Assembly (NCBI RefSeq): GCF_006711645.1
Contig: NZ_CP041247.1
Coordinates: 3,286,001-3,350,000 of the forward strand
Source of the DNA: Klebsiella electrica
Lineage (GTDB): Bacteria; Pseudomonadota; Gammaproteobacteria; Enterobacterales; Enterobacteriaceae
DNA length: 64,000 bases
Reading direction: 5' to 3'
The notes beneath the pieces are model-generated. The model was given only the letters and a program-made list of their open reading frames with translations, had not been told where the DNA came from and made no database searches. Position 1 is the first letter of the stretch. Each line of letters begins with the position of its first letter. Below are positions 30,311-39,857 of this stretch, in pieces. Position numbers and translations under genes: made by a program.

Positions 30311-31738
30311 CTTCTCTCTGTATATTTAACGCACACGAAGTCAACGTGTCAGACAGACCAGACACATTCAAAATTGTTTAGTATTGTTTTCTTACACCTT
30401 TATTTAAATCATAGCACCAACATTTTTCCTAACAGTTTTTAACTCAAATCAACATGGATTTTGATAGATAAAACAAATCACTTCACAGCTTATAAACGCT
30501 GTTGCATTTTCGAACAATGATTAAATATTAAGTTTTCCCCGTTATTTTTTTGAGGAAAATTCTTAAAAAGGCACAAGACAGAAAAAAGATAACTCTTTGT
30601 TTATGCAATTTATTATAAAAATCACTTGATTTGAATCAATAAAAAATCATTAGCAGCTTTAAATAAAATAATGACCTCCCCTGTTGTTCAGAATACGTAA
30701 TAAACCACTTTCCTGCAGACCTTCTCAGATATGATTCGCGCTGAATCTTAGAAAAAAATCTCGTCACTACAGTAAATTGCCAACGCCAGCATAGGAATAT
30801 TCCCCAATTTCTGCTGGATTAATTAATGTAAAGTTAAATAAATTATCGTCAATTTATCCACCATATTTATAAATAAAGTCAGATGACAATCATATGCACC
30901 CCATACAGACAGAAACTAAACGATACAGGAAAAATCTCAAAATCAACGGAGCTATCAAATTCAAAGTTTCGATAGGTTAAACCTATTAAATTCTACTTCA
31001 CCGATCTTTTTATTAGCAGCCATGCAACATCAGAAAATTTAATAGCTATATAATTCAATGAACTTCGCTTCAGGAATAGGGCACCATCAAAATAGTTTGC
31101 ATTGTAAATTATAATGTTTGCAATATTTATTAAACAAACTAATTTATCTCCGTTTTAATTCCGTTTAAGTTATAAATCAGGTCAGATTGCCGTCTGAACG
31201 AGGCCGGATCGCAAGAAACGGCATACCCGACAGTATGAGTGAAGGCGTTCAGGCAAGGACTGTTTCATCACCGCAGAGATAAGGTCTGCTGTCTGTGCAG
31301 TACCTGAGGAGACTCAGCAAAGGGTCTACAAATGCAGAGAGCGGTATCAATGACTCAGGGAAAAAGAAGCTGATGCCGGGACGTTGACACAGACGTTGAC
31401 ACTGACGCTGACGTTGATGCTGATGCTGATGCTGATGCTGATGCTGATGCTGATGCTGATGCTGACGCTGAAGCGCCACAAAATAGCAGGAGTCCGGTAA
31501 TGATAAAAAATCAGACCAATGATGTGCGAGTGAGGGAGTGAGGGAGTGAGGAGTATGCAATCATCGTTACTGCATCAGTAAACACGGTGAGGCTGGGACA
31601 GTCGCATCCCTTGTCCGAAGACACGATTATGCCCTCTGGCATCTCAACTTAGCCTTAGCAAACGGTTATCCCCGCAGAATAACAAGCATAACCATTCAGA
31701 TTCATAAATTGAAGATTCATAAATGAAGACCGCTAGCG
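30311..31738. other. 1.4-kb AT-rich non-coding region
   Basis: No gene is supported here. The first ~850 bp are very AT-rich. Between about 31190 and 31680 the base composition rises, and a 6-bp tandem repeat and a short GTGAGGGA repeat occur. ATAGGTT-A-AACCTAT at 30972-30986 is a perfect 15-bp inverted repeat that could be an operator. The long distance upstream of a fimbrial regulator is suitable for H-NS silencing, but that is inference. Confidence 0.55.
31385..31474. repeat. Hexanucleotide tandem repeat (TGATGC)n
   Basis: Fifteen 6-bp units run from 31385 to 31474: eight perfect TGATGC units at 31415-31462, with variants (TGACAC, AGACGT, TGACGC, TGACGT, TGAAGC) on both sides. The plus strand would read (Asp-Ala)n and the minus strand (Gln-His)n, but neither frame belongs to a convincing gene. 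Confidence 0.93.
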
Positions 31739-33208
31739 CTATGCCTGCTTCTTCATCGATTCCTTATTCTCGTACTGCTTCATATCAGCACTGCGCAGTG
31801 CCTCAATAATATTGGCTCCTGCAGAAACATGATATCCCCATGAAACAGAAAATATAATATCTGAATCAAACTCCCGTAATTTATCATTAATGCGGGCAAT
31901 GACTTTTTCTATCTCGATATTATCAGGTTCTAAAATAAGCACACAAAACTCATCGCCTCCCAGACGGATCAATTTATCCTTATTCTTGCGAAAAACCTTA
32001 ACCAGCGTTTGAGCCAGAAAGACTAATGCGCGATCTCCGGAATCATGGCCAAGTTGATCGTTAATGGTTTTAAAGTTATTGCAATCCAGTACCAGTACAC
32101 CAACACGTTTATCTGAGAGACGGCTATTCGTAGTGTATAACTCTAAGTAACGTCGGTTATAACATCCGGTCAACGGATCTGCATAGCTATCGCCCTTGAA
32201 TACCACCATCATCCGGTATATATATAACATCAACAGCAGTACAAGGATATAAACCACAAATGAAATTAGAAACGTCGTAATGTTATCAATCAGGATAATA
32301 GAAACGGGATATGCGTAACTCACCTCATATTTATGTGAAAAGTTAAGCCTGACGTTTGTACTAAACAGACGACTCACCCCATAAGTCATCTCTGAATTTT
32401 TGAGTCTGTCCCTGACAATCATCTTCACATGGTTACGCCACTCTGGCTTTATTCGGTCATAGATGATTCTTTTTAAATCATCCTGAACAAAATCTTTAAA
32501 CACATAACCGATTATATCCACCCCTTGTGCATCGTTAAAATTGTAAACGATACTACCGACTGAGATCACTTTCTCCCCGGTATTAAAATCATCATAAATA
32601 TCCGTTCTGACATTATAAGTCCAGGATAACGTCTTATTTTTCATCAAAGATAAAAAATCTTTTGTATGGAAGTAATCAATATTTTTAAAAATATTCGATT
32701 CCGTATAGTTTTTATTAAATACTGGAGTTGAGAAATAAATATACGCCCGGTCTTTCGGAATGAAATAGACCAGTTGATTATGCGATTCTCGCTCATCTCT
32801 GCGAAACTGATAAATCTCATCAAATAAATGTAGAAAATTAAGCGTTTCGCAGCTTATCTGCTTATTTTTAGACTGTAATGTCCCATATAAGTTCGCTAAA
32901 CCCTGCCGCTTGTCTACGTTAATCCCCCAGACATTTAACACAGAATTATATTCTAAAGGAAAATAACAATCACTTTTCGCAGACCGAGGGTTTCGCTGTT
33001 GATTCAAATAGCTCAAAGCCAGTGATAAATTATCATCGGTGTAGGTTTCATTAAGTATTTCCAGCCTGGCATCATAAAGATATTCTTTCATTACCTCCTG
33101 GACATTATCATACTGCATATGAAAGAAAATTACGCAAAAAGAAACATAAAACAAAGTCAACATTGCCACTATCATATATTTAATGCTAACATCATTTTTT
33201 ATATTCAT
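31739..33208 (-). CDS. Membrane diguanylate cyclase (GGDEF)
   Basis: A 489-residue two-span membrane protein with a periplasmic sensor of about 270 residues between YMIVAMLTLFYVSFCVIF and FLISFVVYILVLLLMLYIY, and a C-terminal GGDEF domain (YADPLTGCYNRRYLE and RLGGDEFCVLIL). The active-site GGDEF is intact, so it should make cyclic di-GMP. The inhibitory I-site position reads KNKD rather than RxxD, so product inhibition may be reduced. The layout resembles E. coli DgcJ. A GTG two codons upstream is an alternative start. It lies near a fimbrial operon, a common output of cyclic di-GMP. Confidence 0.9.
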   Translation of the reverse strand: MNIKNDVSIKYMIVAMLTLFYVSFCVIFFHMQYDNVQEVMKEYLYDARLEILNETYTDDNLSLALSYLNQQRNPRSAKSDCYFPLEYNSVLNVWGINVDKRQGLANLYGTLQSKNKQISCETLNFLHLFDEIYQFRRDERESHNQLVYFIPKDRAYIYFSTPVFNKNYTESNIFKNIDYFHTKDFLSLMKNKTLSWTYNVRTDIYDDFNTGEKVISVGSIVYNFNDAQGVDIIGYVFKDFVQDDLKRIIYDRIKPEWRNHVKMIVRDRLKNSEMTYGVSRLFSTNVRLNFSHKYEVSYAYPVSIILIDNITTFLISFVVYILVLLLMLYIYRMMVVFKGDSYADPLTGCYNRRYLELYTTNSRLSDKRVGVLVLDCNNFKTINDQLGHDSGDRALVFLAQTLVKVFRKNKDKLIRLGGDEFCVLILEPDNIEIEKVIARINDKLREFDSDIIFSVSWGYHVSAGANIIEALRSADMKQYENKESMKKQA

Positions 33209-33320
33209 TTTCACACCAAAGGATCACGTATTTTCTGTCAATGAGTAAACGCCCTACCCTTTCCCGTTATCATTATAGTCCATATAGAGGAAATCAGCAT
33301 GTATTTAATTAAGCATAAGA

Positions 33321-33352
33321 AAATGCTGTCTCCGTTTACAGAAACAGCATTT
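33321..33352 (-). terminator. Terminator after the DUF1471 gene
   Basis: Stem AAATGCTGT / ACAGCATTT with a 14-nt loop; on the minus strand it is followed by TTTTCTTATG. It lies about 22 bp after the stop codon. Confidence 0.7.
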
Positions 33353-33374
33353 ATCTGCGACTAGTTAATAAACA

Positions 33375-33653
33375 TTATTTGAAAACTTCAGCAATCGCAT
33401 CAAAATTCGGTCCATGTTCCCGGGCGGCGATAATGACATAATATTTACCACCTTTCTCATCGGCGAGCTGCGACAGCTTTTCATGAAGATCCATCGGTGA
33501 TGAAATCTGTCCGCCAGAGGCCGCCACCGTAATATTATCGATATATTCATATTTAAAGTGATGAGCTTCATCTTTAGAAATCAGCATCGCCGCCGATGCG
33601 TTCATAGAAACTAAACCTACAACAGCAATCAATCCAGCCAGGGTCTTTTTCAT
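33375..33653 (-). CDS. DUF1471 (YhcN/BhsA family) periplasmic protein
   Basis: A 92-residue secreted protein of the enterobacterial DUF1471 family, whose members (BhsA, McbA, YhcN) respond to stress and affect biofilm. The signal peptide ends at MNASA before AMLISKDEAHHFKYEYIDNITV. The domain's typical DLHEKLSQLADEKGGKYYVIIAA segment is present. A clear ribosome site (GGAGTAGGCT) precedes it. It is monocistronic, with its own terminator. The exact role is unknown. Confidence 0.88.
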   Translation of the reverse strand: MKKTLAGLIAVVGLVSMNASAAMLISKDEAHHFKYEYIDNITVAASGGQISSPMDLHEKLSQLADEKGGKYYVIIAAREHGPNFDAIAEVFK

Positions 33654-34090
33654 AGCCTACTCCTTTAGTTAAGGTACTCACATCGGTGATAGTAATGACA
33701 TTTCCCGGCATAAAGTTGTTGTAGATCAATACTTATCAATCACAGCCGCGTCTTTACTTTATGTTTATTGTGTCAGGCAGAAAAAATATATATCTATACA
33801 TATCCTGAAAAAAACTTCGCCATGTAAAAAAGAAACCTACGTAATATGAGTGATAAAAAGGAAGAAAGCCATTCCGACAAAATCAAGCGGCCATTAGTTA
33901 AAATTTTATTGCCTGTTAAAAAAGCTCACAGGCAGGATAACTAACTGATATCTCTCAGCTTTGAAAGCCAGTGTATGATTATGTAATGTTTAGCAAACAT
34001 CATTATTTTTCATTGCCAGCCATTCAAAATCTGCAATAATCATATTCAGTTCAAAAAATACATTTGTTCACATTCATATAAGGATATTAT
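33654..34090. other. AT-rich intergenic region
   Basis: These 437 bp between divergent genes are very AT-rich and hold no gene I can support. They should carry the promoters of the DUF1471 gene and of the 34091 gene. Confidence 0.5.
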
Positions 34091-34435
34091 ATGGAATGGA
34101 AAGTTACCGATGTATTAGTTTTCCCCCGCAGCAAAACGTGTCTGGCCGTTTGTGTGTCGCTAAAATCATTAAAGCTCGTCCTGTGGTATCATGGAGATTA
34201 TTTTTTAAATACTGGAAGTGTACTAGAGATAGACAATAACGAATATATTGTTAATGGCAGGCAGCAGGAGCTGGATATTTTCAAAATCACCCCCTTTATG
34301 CCGGAGCAATGGCATCAGTATTTAAAGCCACATGGCTGCAGCGGCATGACTAAAAGTACAGAGAAATGTATGCACATAAAAAAATGTGCTTTTATCCTGT
34401 GTCCGTTTGGGACCAGAAAATATCTCACCATCTAG
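34091..34435 (+). CDS. Hypothetical protein, 114 residues
   Basis: I do not recognise this protein. It starts MEWKVTDVLVFPRSKT after a good ribosome site (AAGGATATT) and has no signal peptide or membrane span. Cys residues cluster near the C-terminus (HGCSG, EKCMHIKKCAF, LCPFG), a pattern that could bind metal. GC content is low, as in the neighbouring accessory genes, which suggests transfer. The predicted beta-rich middle (LWYHGDYFLNTGSVLEIDNNEYIVNG) resembles small PilZ- or SH3-like folds only loosely. Confidence 0.6.
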   Translation: MEWKVTDVLVFPRSKTCLAVCVSLKSLKLVLWYHGDYFLNTGSVLEIDNNEYIVNGRQQELDIFKITPFMPEQWHQYLKPHGCSGMTKSTEKCMHIKKCAFILCPFGTRKYLTI

Positions 34436-34795
34436 TCCTGGCCATTGGATTATGTGATGCAGTAATTATCACCGGATAGCGGGTTGTCTTTTGCTGGCGT
34501 TAACCGGCGCTTTCCCTGTCGCCTGGATTAATCCCCTGTCAAGGGGGTTCGCCCTGCCCAGGCAATAACAAAGATGAGACAAAAGCGCGTACCGCCTCAC
34601 CTTCTGCGAAAACTCGTCGCCGCCGCGTATTTTCGCCTGTTGCTCCCTCCCCCCGGCGGCAGCGCAAATGCCTTTTCCCGGGGCGATATTCTTGCCCCGT
34701 CCGGGCTACCCTGACCCTTTGCCCCGCTTTGCCTGTAGATTGCGGCCGCCGACAAACTTATACTTGGCGCACAATTTTCACTCTAAGGTCTGGAC
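34436..34795. other. Intergenic region before the MFS gene
   Basis: These 360 bp contain no supported gene. The composition shifts here from the AT-rich accessory stretch to the GC-rich core. A CGGGGCG-ATATTCTTG-CCCCG-like imperfect hairpin occurs near 34680-34705. Confidence 0.45.
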
Positions 34796-36037
34796 ATGAC
34801 GTTCTCTTCTCCACTTAACAAACGCGACGTAACGCCGGCGAAAGCGATGGTCGCGGCGATCAGCGGTTACGCAATGGATGGCTTTGATCTGCTGATTCTG
34901 GGCTTTATGCTCCCCGCTATCAGCGCTTCGCTGGCACTCAGCACCTCTCAGGCCGGCTCCCTCGTCACCTGGACGCTGATTGGCGCGGTACTGGGCGGGA
35001 TCTTTTTCGGCCATCTCAGCGATCGTCTGGGCCGTATTCGCGTCCTGACCTTCACGATCCTGATGTTCTCGGTCTTTACCGGCCTCTGTGCGATTGCCCA
35101 GGGGTATTGGGATCTGCTGGCCTATCGCACCCTTGCCGGTATGGGGCTCGGCGGCGAATTCGGTATCGGCATGGCGCTGATTGCCGAAGTCTGGCCCGCC
35201 CATAAGCGTAACCGCGCCTCGGCATGGGTTGGCATCGGCTGGCAGCTTGGCGTTCTGCTTGCCGCCTTTATCACCCCTCTCCTGCTGGATATCATCGGCT
35301 GGCGCGGGATGTTCCTGGTGGGCCTGCTGCCCGCGCTGGTCTCATTTGCCATCCGCCGCGGCATGGGGGAGCCTGACGCATTTACCAAAGATATCGCGGT
35401 CACTCAGGAGGTCTCCTTTACGGCCCGGCTCAGGATGCTGTTTGCCGATCGCGCCACCTCGAAGGCCAGTATCGGGATCCTCATCCTGTGCTCGGTACAG
35501 AATTTTGGCTACTACGGCCTGATGATCTGGATGCCCAGCTATCTCTCCTCCAGCTTTGGCTTTTCACTCACCAAATCAGGACTCTGGACGGCGGTCACCG
35601 TCGTGGGCATGACTTTCGGTATCTGGTTGTTCGGCGTGCTGGCAGACCGTTTCGCCCGCTGGAAGATCTTTCTGCTTTACCAGGCTGGCGCGGTGGTGAT
35701 GGTCATTGTCTACGCCCAGCTGCGGGACCCGACCCTGATGCTGTTTACCGGAGCGGTAATGGGTATGTTTGTTAACGGGATGATTGGCGGCTACGGCGCG
35801 CTTATCTCTGATACCTATCCGCTACGGGTCCGCGCTACGGCGCAGAACGTGCTGTTTAACCTTGGTCGCGGCGTCGGTGGTTTTGGACCGCTGGTGATTG
35901 GGCTGTTCGTCAGCCACTGGTCGTTTACCGCCGCCATTACTCTGCTGGCCCTTCTCTACCTGCTGGACATTTTCGCCACCTTATTCTTACTGCCGAAAAC
36001 ACAGGGCAGCGAAGACGCGCTGGGCGCGATCGGCTGA
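34796..36037 (+). CDS. MFS transporter, aromatic acid:H+ symporter type
   Basis: A 413-residue major facilitator superfamily protein with 12 likely membrane segments. MDGFDLLILGFMLPAI in segment 1 and the loop motif GHLSDRLGRIRVL between segments 2 and 3 are typical of the aromatic acid/metabolite:H+ symporter branch (compare DGFD in benzoate and 4-hydroxybenzoate transporters). LAGMGLGGEFG lies in segment 4. The substrate cannot be fixed from sequence. It is monocistronic, and converges with phoH across a 60-bp gap that holds a perfect hairpin. Confidence 0.88.
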   Translation: MTFSSPLNKRDVTPAKAMVAAISGYAMDGFDLLILGFMLPAISASLALSTSQAGSLVTWTLIGAVLGGIFFGHLSDRLGRIRVLTFTILMFSVFTGLCAIAQGYWDLLAYRTLAGMGLGGEFGIGMALIAEVWPAHKRNRASAWVGIGWQLGVLLAAFITPLLLDIIGWRGMFLVGLLPALVSFAIRRGMGEPDAFTKDIAVTQEVSFTARLRMLFADRATSKASIGILILCSVQNFGYYGLMIWMPSYLSSSFGFSLTKSGLWTAVTVVGMTFGIWLFGVLADRFARWKIFLLYQAGAVVMVIVYAQLRDPTLMLFTGAVMGMFVNGMIGGYGALISDTYPLRVRATAQNVLFNLGRGVGGFGPLVIGLFVSHWSFTAAITLLALLYLLDIFATLFLLPKTQGSEDALGAIG

Positions 36038-36055
36038 TCCCCGCGCTCCAGATAA

Positions 36056-36083
36056 GCAAAGCCTGAGTCTCCCCAGGCTTTGC
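36056..36083. terminator. Bidirectional hairpin between MFS gene and phoH
   Basis: A perfect 10-bp stem GCAAAGCCTG / CAGGCTTTGC with an 8-nt loop sits between two convergent genes. There is no long T-run on either side. Confidence 0.6.
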
Positions 36084-36097
36084 ACACCAGATAGCGA

Positions 36098-36886
36098 TCA
36101 GTAGTAGGCTTTCAGCGTTCGTTGGCAGAGCATCGAACGGACGCAATCATCGGCGGTAAAACGCACAATACCGATCATTTCGTCTTCCTCAAAACGCGCC
36201 AGCGCATCGACCAGCCCGGACTTCACGCCAGAGGGTAAATCACACTGGGTAATGTCGCCGTTAACGATGACCGTCACGTTTTCCCCGAGGCGGGTTAAAA
36301 ACATTTTCATTTGCGCAGCCGTCACGTTCTGGGCCTCGTCCAGAATCACCACGGCATTTTCAAATGTACGTCCGCGCATATAGGCGAACGGCGCGATTTC
36401 CACCTTGCCGATTTCCGGCCGCAGGCAGTACTGCATAAAGGAAGAGCCCAGTCTCTTCACCAGCACGTCGTACACCGGTCGGAAATAGGGGGCAAACTTC
36501 TCGGCGATATCTCCCGGTAAGAAGCCGAGGTCTTCGTCGGCCTGCAGAACGGGACGGGTAACAATAATCCTGTCCACATCTTTATGAATCAGGGCTTCGG
36601 CTGCCTTCGCTGCGCTAATCCAGGTTTTTCCGCACCCGGCTTCGCCCGTTGCAAAAATCAGCTGTTTATTATCGATGGCATTCAAATAATGCGCCTGAGC
36701 GTCATTGCGCGCTTCAATCGGCGATGCGTCGCGGCTATCCCGCGCCATGCCAATTGCTTCTACGCCACTCATTTGCACAAGCGATGTGACCGATTCTTCT
36801 TCGCGCTGCTTATGGCTTCGCGAATCCTGTCTCAGCACACGTTTGGCCTCACGACGAGCTCTGGTCACTGCTTTTTGTCTTCCCAT
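36098..36886 (-). CDS. phoH: PhoH-like ATPase
   Basis: Cytosolic P-loop ATPase of the phosphate-starvation-inducible PhoH family. The start MGRQKAVTRARREAKR follows AAGG at 8 nt and gives 262 residues; E. coli PhoH has a longer annotated N-terminus that aligns poorly here. The Walker A motif is TGEAGCGKT, Walker B VVILDEAQN, and the family segment RPVLQADEDLGFLPGD is intact. In E. coli it is PhoB-controlled; I could not find a convincing Pho box upstream. Confidence 0.94.
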   Translation of the reverse strand: MGRQKAVTRARREAKRVLRQDSRSHKQREEESVTSLVQMSGVEAIGMARDSRDASPIEARNDAQAHYLNAIDNKQLIFATGEAGCGKTWISAAKAAEALIHKDVDRIIVTRPVLQADEDLGFLPGDIAEKFAPYFRPVYDVLVKRLGSSFMQYCLRPEIGKVEIAPFAYMRGRTFENAVVILDEAQNVTAAQMKMFLTRLGENVTVIVNGDITQCDLPSGVKSGLVDALARFEEDEMIGIVRFTADDCVRSMLCQRTLKAYY

Positions 36887-37394
36887 GGATAGCACCTTGC
36901 GTTGTTGGTTTACATCACACGCGCCACGATCGACGCGATTATGCGCACTAACGATTGAGGTTTGGCTTCCTTGTAAGCCATTGCTTGCCTGACGAATTGG
37001 CAGAGGGTCACGGCTACGCGCACCGGTAACCTTGCCTGGGTTCGAATTTTTGCTTGTGGATAGGGATAAGTCTGGGGAGCAGGAATCACGGCCGGGAGTG
37101 CGGCCCCCGTGCTGAGGAGTACGGTATGAGGTTTGACGTTTTCCGTTACAGCAATCGGGCATTCGCGATCTCCATAGTGAAACGACATCACTGCCGGGAA
37201 CTACCGCGTCTGTAATAAGTACATCAAAAATAATTCTTAATGCAACTTATTTCTTACATATAGACAACAAATAGTTCTCATTGCAGCTGCAGAGAGTTTC
37301 CGACTATAAGATTACAGAAAAATGAAACAAGGCAGGAAATACAAAAAAAGAATGGAAAAACAGCAGAAACGCCCTGCCCTTTCGGGCAGGCACG
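36887..37394. other. Gap between phoH and efeB
   Basis: These 508 bp include the phoH promoter region. Open frames upstream of phoH are not family-like and are left out. The stretch 37200-37370 is AT-rich. Apart from the efeB terminator at its end I see nothing certain. Confidence 0.4.
37371..37391 (-). terminator. Terminator of efeUOB
   Basis: Stem CCTGCCC / GGGCAGG with a 4-nt loop; on the minus strand it is followed by GCGTTTCTGCTGTTTTT. It lies just after the efeB stop. Confidence 0.7.
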
Positions 37395-38678
37395 TCAGGC
37401 TTCGAGCAGAGATTGCGCCAGGTAGTGCTGGCTATCGATAACGCCCGGTAACACAAAGAAGTAGCCGCCGCCGATAGGTTTGACGTACTCCTCCAGCGCT
37501 TCGCCGTTAAGGCGTTTTTGCACCGTCAGGAATCCCTTCTCCAGGTCATGCTGGTAGCAGACAAACAGCAGTCCCATATCCAGCTGCCCGGAGTTGGTCA
37601 CCCCCAGCGAATAACTGTAGCCACGGCGCATCATCAGACTGGACTGCGTCTGCGGCGTACGCGGATTCGCCAGCCGAATGTGGCTGTCCAGGGCAATCAT
37701 ATCGCCGTCAGGATCGCGGCTGTAATCCGGCACGTCATGTTCATGCTGCATGCCCAGCGGCGCGCCGCTGTGCTTATCCCGACCAAAAATGGTCTGCTGC
37801 TCTTTCAGCGGGGTGCGATCCCAGAACTCCACGTGGAACTGGATGATACGCGCCGCCTGATAGCTGCCACCGGTTGCCCATGCCGGCTCGCCCTGGCCGG
37901 GGGTCACCCACACCACGTCATCCATCAGCGCCTTATCGCTGCTGGCCGGGTTCGCGGTGCCATCTTTAAAGCCCAGCAGGTTAACCGGCGTCTCTTTGCC
38001 TTTACTGCGCGCGGCGCTATCGGAAATAAACCCTTCGCGCTTCCAGCGCACGCTGAGCAGATCCGGCGTGTGTTTAATCACATCGCGCAGCGCATGGATA
38101 ACCGTATCCTGAGTATTGGCGCAGATTTGCAACAGCAGATCGCCATGGCAAAGCGCCGCATCCAGCGCATCGTTGGGGAAGCGGGTCATCTTTTGCAGCT
38201 TTTTCGGCGCCTTGTCCGCTAATCCATAGCGCTCATCAAACAGCGAATGGCCCAGCGAAACGGTGACGGTCAGGTTATCCGGGGAGATCCACGGCCCGAG
38301 GATCCCCGAGTCCATCGGCGGCAGACGCGGATTTGGCGTGTCCGGCGCCGGCCCGCCTTTGGTCAGAAAGGCAATGCGCTGAGTCAGCAGGCGAAACAGT
38401 CGCTCCAGGTCAGCTTTATCGCTGGCCAACACATCAAAGGCCACCAGCATCATCGATGCCTGCTGCGGCGTCAGCACGCCGGCCTGGTGCTGGCCGTAAA
38501 AAGGCTGCGCCTCAGCACGCGCGTCCGGCGACAGCGCCCCCGGAGAGCTGTTGCCGGACACCGCGTGCGCCACCGGACAGCCGCCGGTGATAGCCAGCGC
38601 GCCGCCAAGCGCGCCGATCCCTTTTAATAACCGACGACGTGAAGGTTCATTCACGTCAAATTGTTTGTGTTCTGCCAT
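37395..38678 (-). CDS. efeB: Iron uptake deferrochelatase/peroxidase EfeB
   Basis: Periplasmic DyP-type heme peroxidase of the EfeUOB ferrous iron uptake system, 427 residues. The twin-arginine signal [17 protein letters not shown] shows export folded with heme through Tat. The DyP motif GFKDGTANP and the heme-ligand region [11 protein letters not shown] are conserved. The start lies 5 bp after the efeO stop. It would oxidise Fe(II) or release iron from heme; which of these matters is still debated. Confidence 0.95.
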   Translation of the reverse strand: MAEHKQFDVNEPSRRRLLKGIGALGGALAITGGCPVAHAVSGNSSPGALSPDARAEAQPFYGQHQAGVLTPQQASMMLVAFDVLASDKADLERLFRLLTQRIAFLTKGGPAPDTPNPRLPPMDSGILGPWISPDNLTVTVSLGHSLFDERYGLADKAPKKLQKMTRFPNDALDAALCHGDLLLQICANTQDTVIHALRDVIKHTPDLLSVRWKREGFISDSAARSKGKETPVNLLGFKDGTANPASSDKALMDDVVWVTPGQGEPAWATGGSYQAARIIQFHVEFWDRTPLKEQQTIFGRDKHSGAPLGMQHEHDVPDYSRDPDGDMIALDSHIRLANPRTPQTQSSLMMRRGYSYSLGVTNSGQLDMGLLFVCYQHDLEKGFLTVQKRLNGEALEEYVKPIGGGYFFVLPGVIDSQHYLAQSLLEA

Positions 38679-38682
38679 CGAC

Positions 38683-39810
38683 TTAGTCCAGTCCAAGGAT
38701 CCCGCGCAGTTGAGCCAGATCTTCCGCCAGCGTGGTGATTGGCCCTTTCAACGCATTACGATCCGCATCCGTCAGCTTGTCATAGGTTTCGAAGCCGTCT
38801 TTAGTGCGGTATTTACTGAGGATCGCGTCAACTTTCTTGAAGTTAGCATCCACTTTCGCCAGCAGCGCGCTGTTCTCTTTTTGCAGTTGCGGACGCAGCA
38901 GGTCGACGATTTTCTGTGCGCCGTCGATATTAGCCTGGAAGTCCCACAGATCGGTATGACTGTAGCGATCTTCCTCACCGCTGATTTTGCTGGCCGCGAC
39001 TTCTTCAATCAGGCCCGCCGCGCCGCCCACCACTTTCGACGGTGGGAACGCCAGTTCGCTGATGCGTTTTTGCAGTTCCAGCACATCGCTGTTCAGCTGG
39101 TCGGCATACTTTTCCATCCCCTTGACGCTGTTATCGCCAAACAGGGCTTTTTCCAGACGGTGGAAGCCGGTGAATTTCGGGTCTTCGGCTTTTTTCTCAT
39201 AATCGTCTTCACGGGCATCAATGCTGCCGTCCAGATCGGAGAACAGCTCGGCGATCGGTTCAATGCGCTCGTAGTGCTGGCGCGTCGGCGCATACAGCGC
39301 TTTCGCTTTTTCAATATCGCCCGCTTTCACCGCGTCGGTGAAGGCTTTCGTGCCGCTAACCAGCTGGGCGGTTTCCGCCGTAACGTAGGCCTTATAGGCG
39401 GTAATCGCCTCGCCAAGGCTCAACACCGCATTGGCTTTCGCCGCATCTTTGGTGGCCTCGCCGGTGACAATCAGTTTGCCTTTCGGGTTGGTCAGCAGAC
39501 CGCAGGTCATGTCATATTCGCCCGGCTGCAAATTCGCCGTCAGCTTTTGCGTAAAGCCTGGTGCAATATTCTCGCGCTCTTCCACCACCATCACGCCTTT
39601 AAGGATCTCCCACTCCAGCGCTTTCTGACTGTGGTTCTGAATAATGAACTGCGTTTTCCCCGCTTTCACGGTGACGTTCATCGGCTCACACTGCTTGTCG
39701 TTAACGGTCACTTTTACCTGCGGGATATCCGCAGCCTGGGCGTAGAAAGCAGAGCTGAACAACGCTGCGACGGCAAGCTGCAGCGCATTACGGCGAAAAT
39801 GAATCATCAT
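38683..39810 (-). CDS. efeO: Iron uptake system component EfeO
   Basis: Periplasmic iron-binding protein of EfeUOB, 375 residues as in E. coli. The chosen ATG has AAGGG 6 nt upstream. The signal peptide ends at FYAQA. An N-terminal cupredoxin domain ([22 protein letters not shown] and [10 protein letters not shown]) is followed by the C-terminal peptidase-M75 domain with the iron-binding HxxE motif ([13 protein letters not shown]). It lies between efeU and efeB. Confidence 0.95.
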   Translation of the reverse strand: MMIHFRRNALQLAVAALFSSAFYAQAADIPQVKVTVNDKQCEPMNVTVKAGKTQFIIQNHSQKALEWEILKGVMVVEERENIAPGFTQKLTANLQPGEYDMTCGLLTNPKGKLIVTGEATKDAAKANAVLSLGEAITAYKAYVTAETAQLVSGTKAFTDAVKAGDIEKAKALYAPTRQHYERIEPIAELFSDLDGSIDAREDDYEKKAEDPKFTGFHRLEKALFGDNSVKGMEKYADQLNSDVLELQKRISELAFPPSKVVGGAAGLIEEVAASKISGEEDRYSHTDLWDFQANIDGAQKIVDLLRPQLQKENSALLAKVDANFKKVDAILSKYRTKDGFETYDKLTDADRNALKGPITTLAEDLAQLRGILGLD

Positions 39811-39857
39811 GATCATCCCTTTCGGTAAGTATGTGGTAACCATAGTCCTGCGGCGCC

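Noticed and set aside
31249..31560. 103-codon frame with a (Gln-His)n run
   Set aside because: Produced by the TGATGC microsatellite; no ribosome site and no similarity outside the repeat.
36910..37162. N-terminal extension of PhoH (to 354 residues)
   Set aside because: The extension is Ser/Arg-rich and not conserved with E. coli; MGRQKAV has a proper ribosome site.
37200..37320. Pho box upstream of phoH
   Set aside because: CTGTAATAAGTACATCA is only a partial match in the wrong orientation; not strong enough to report.
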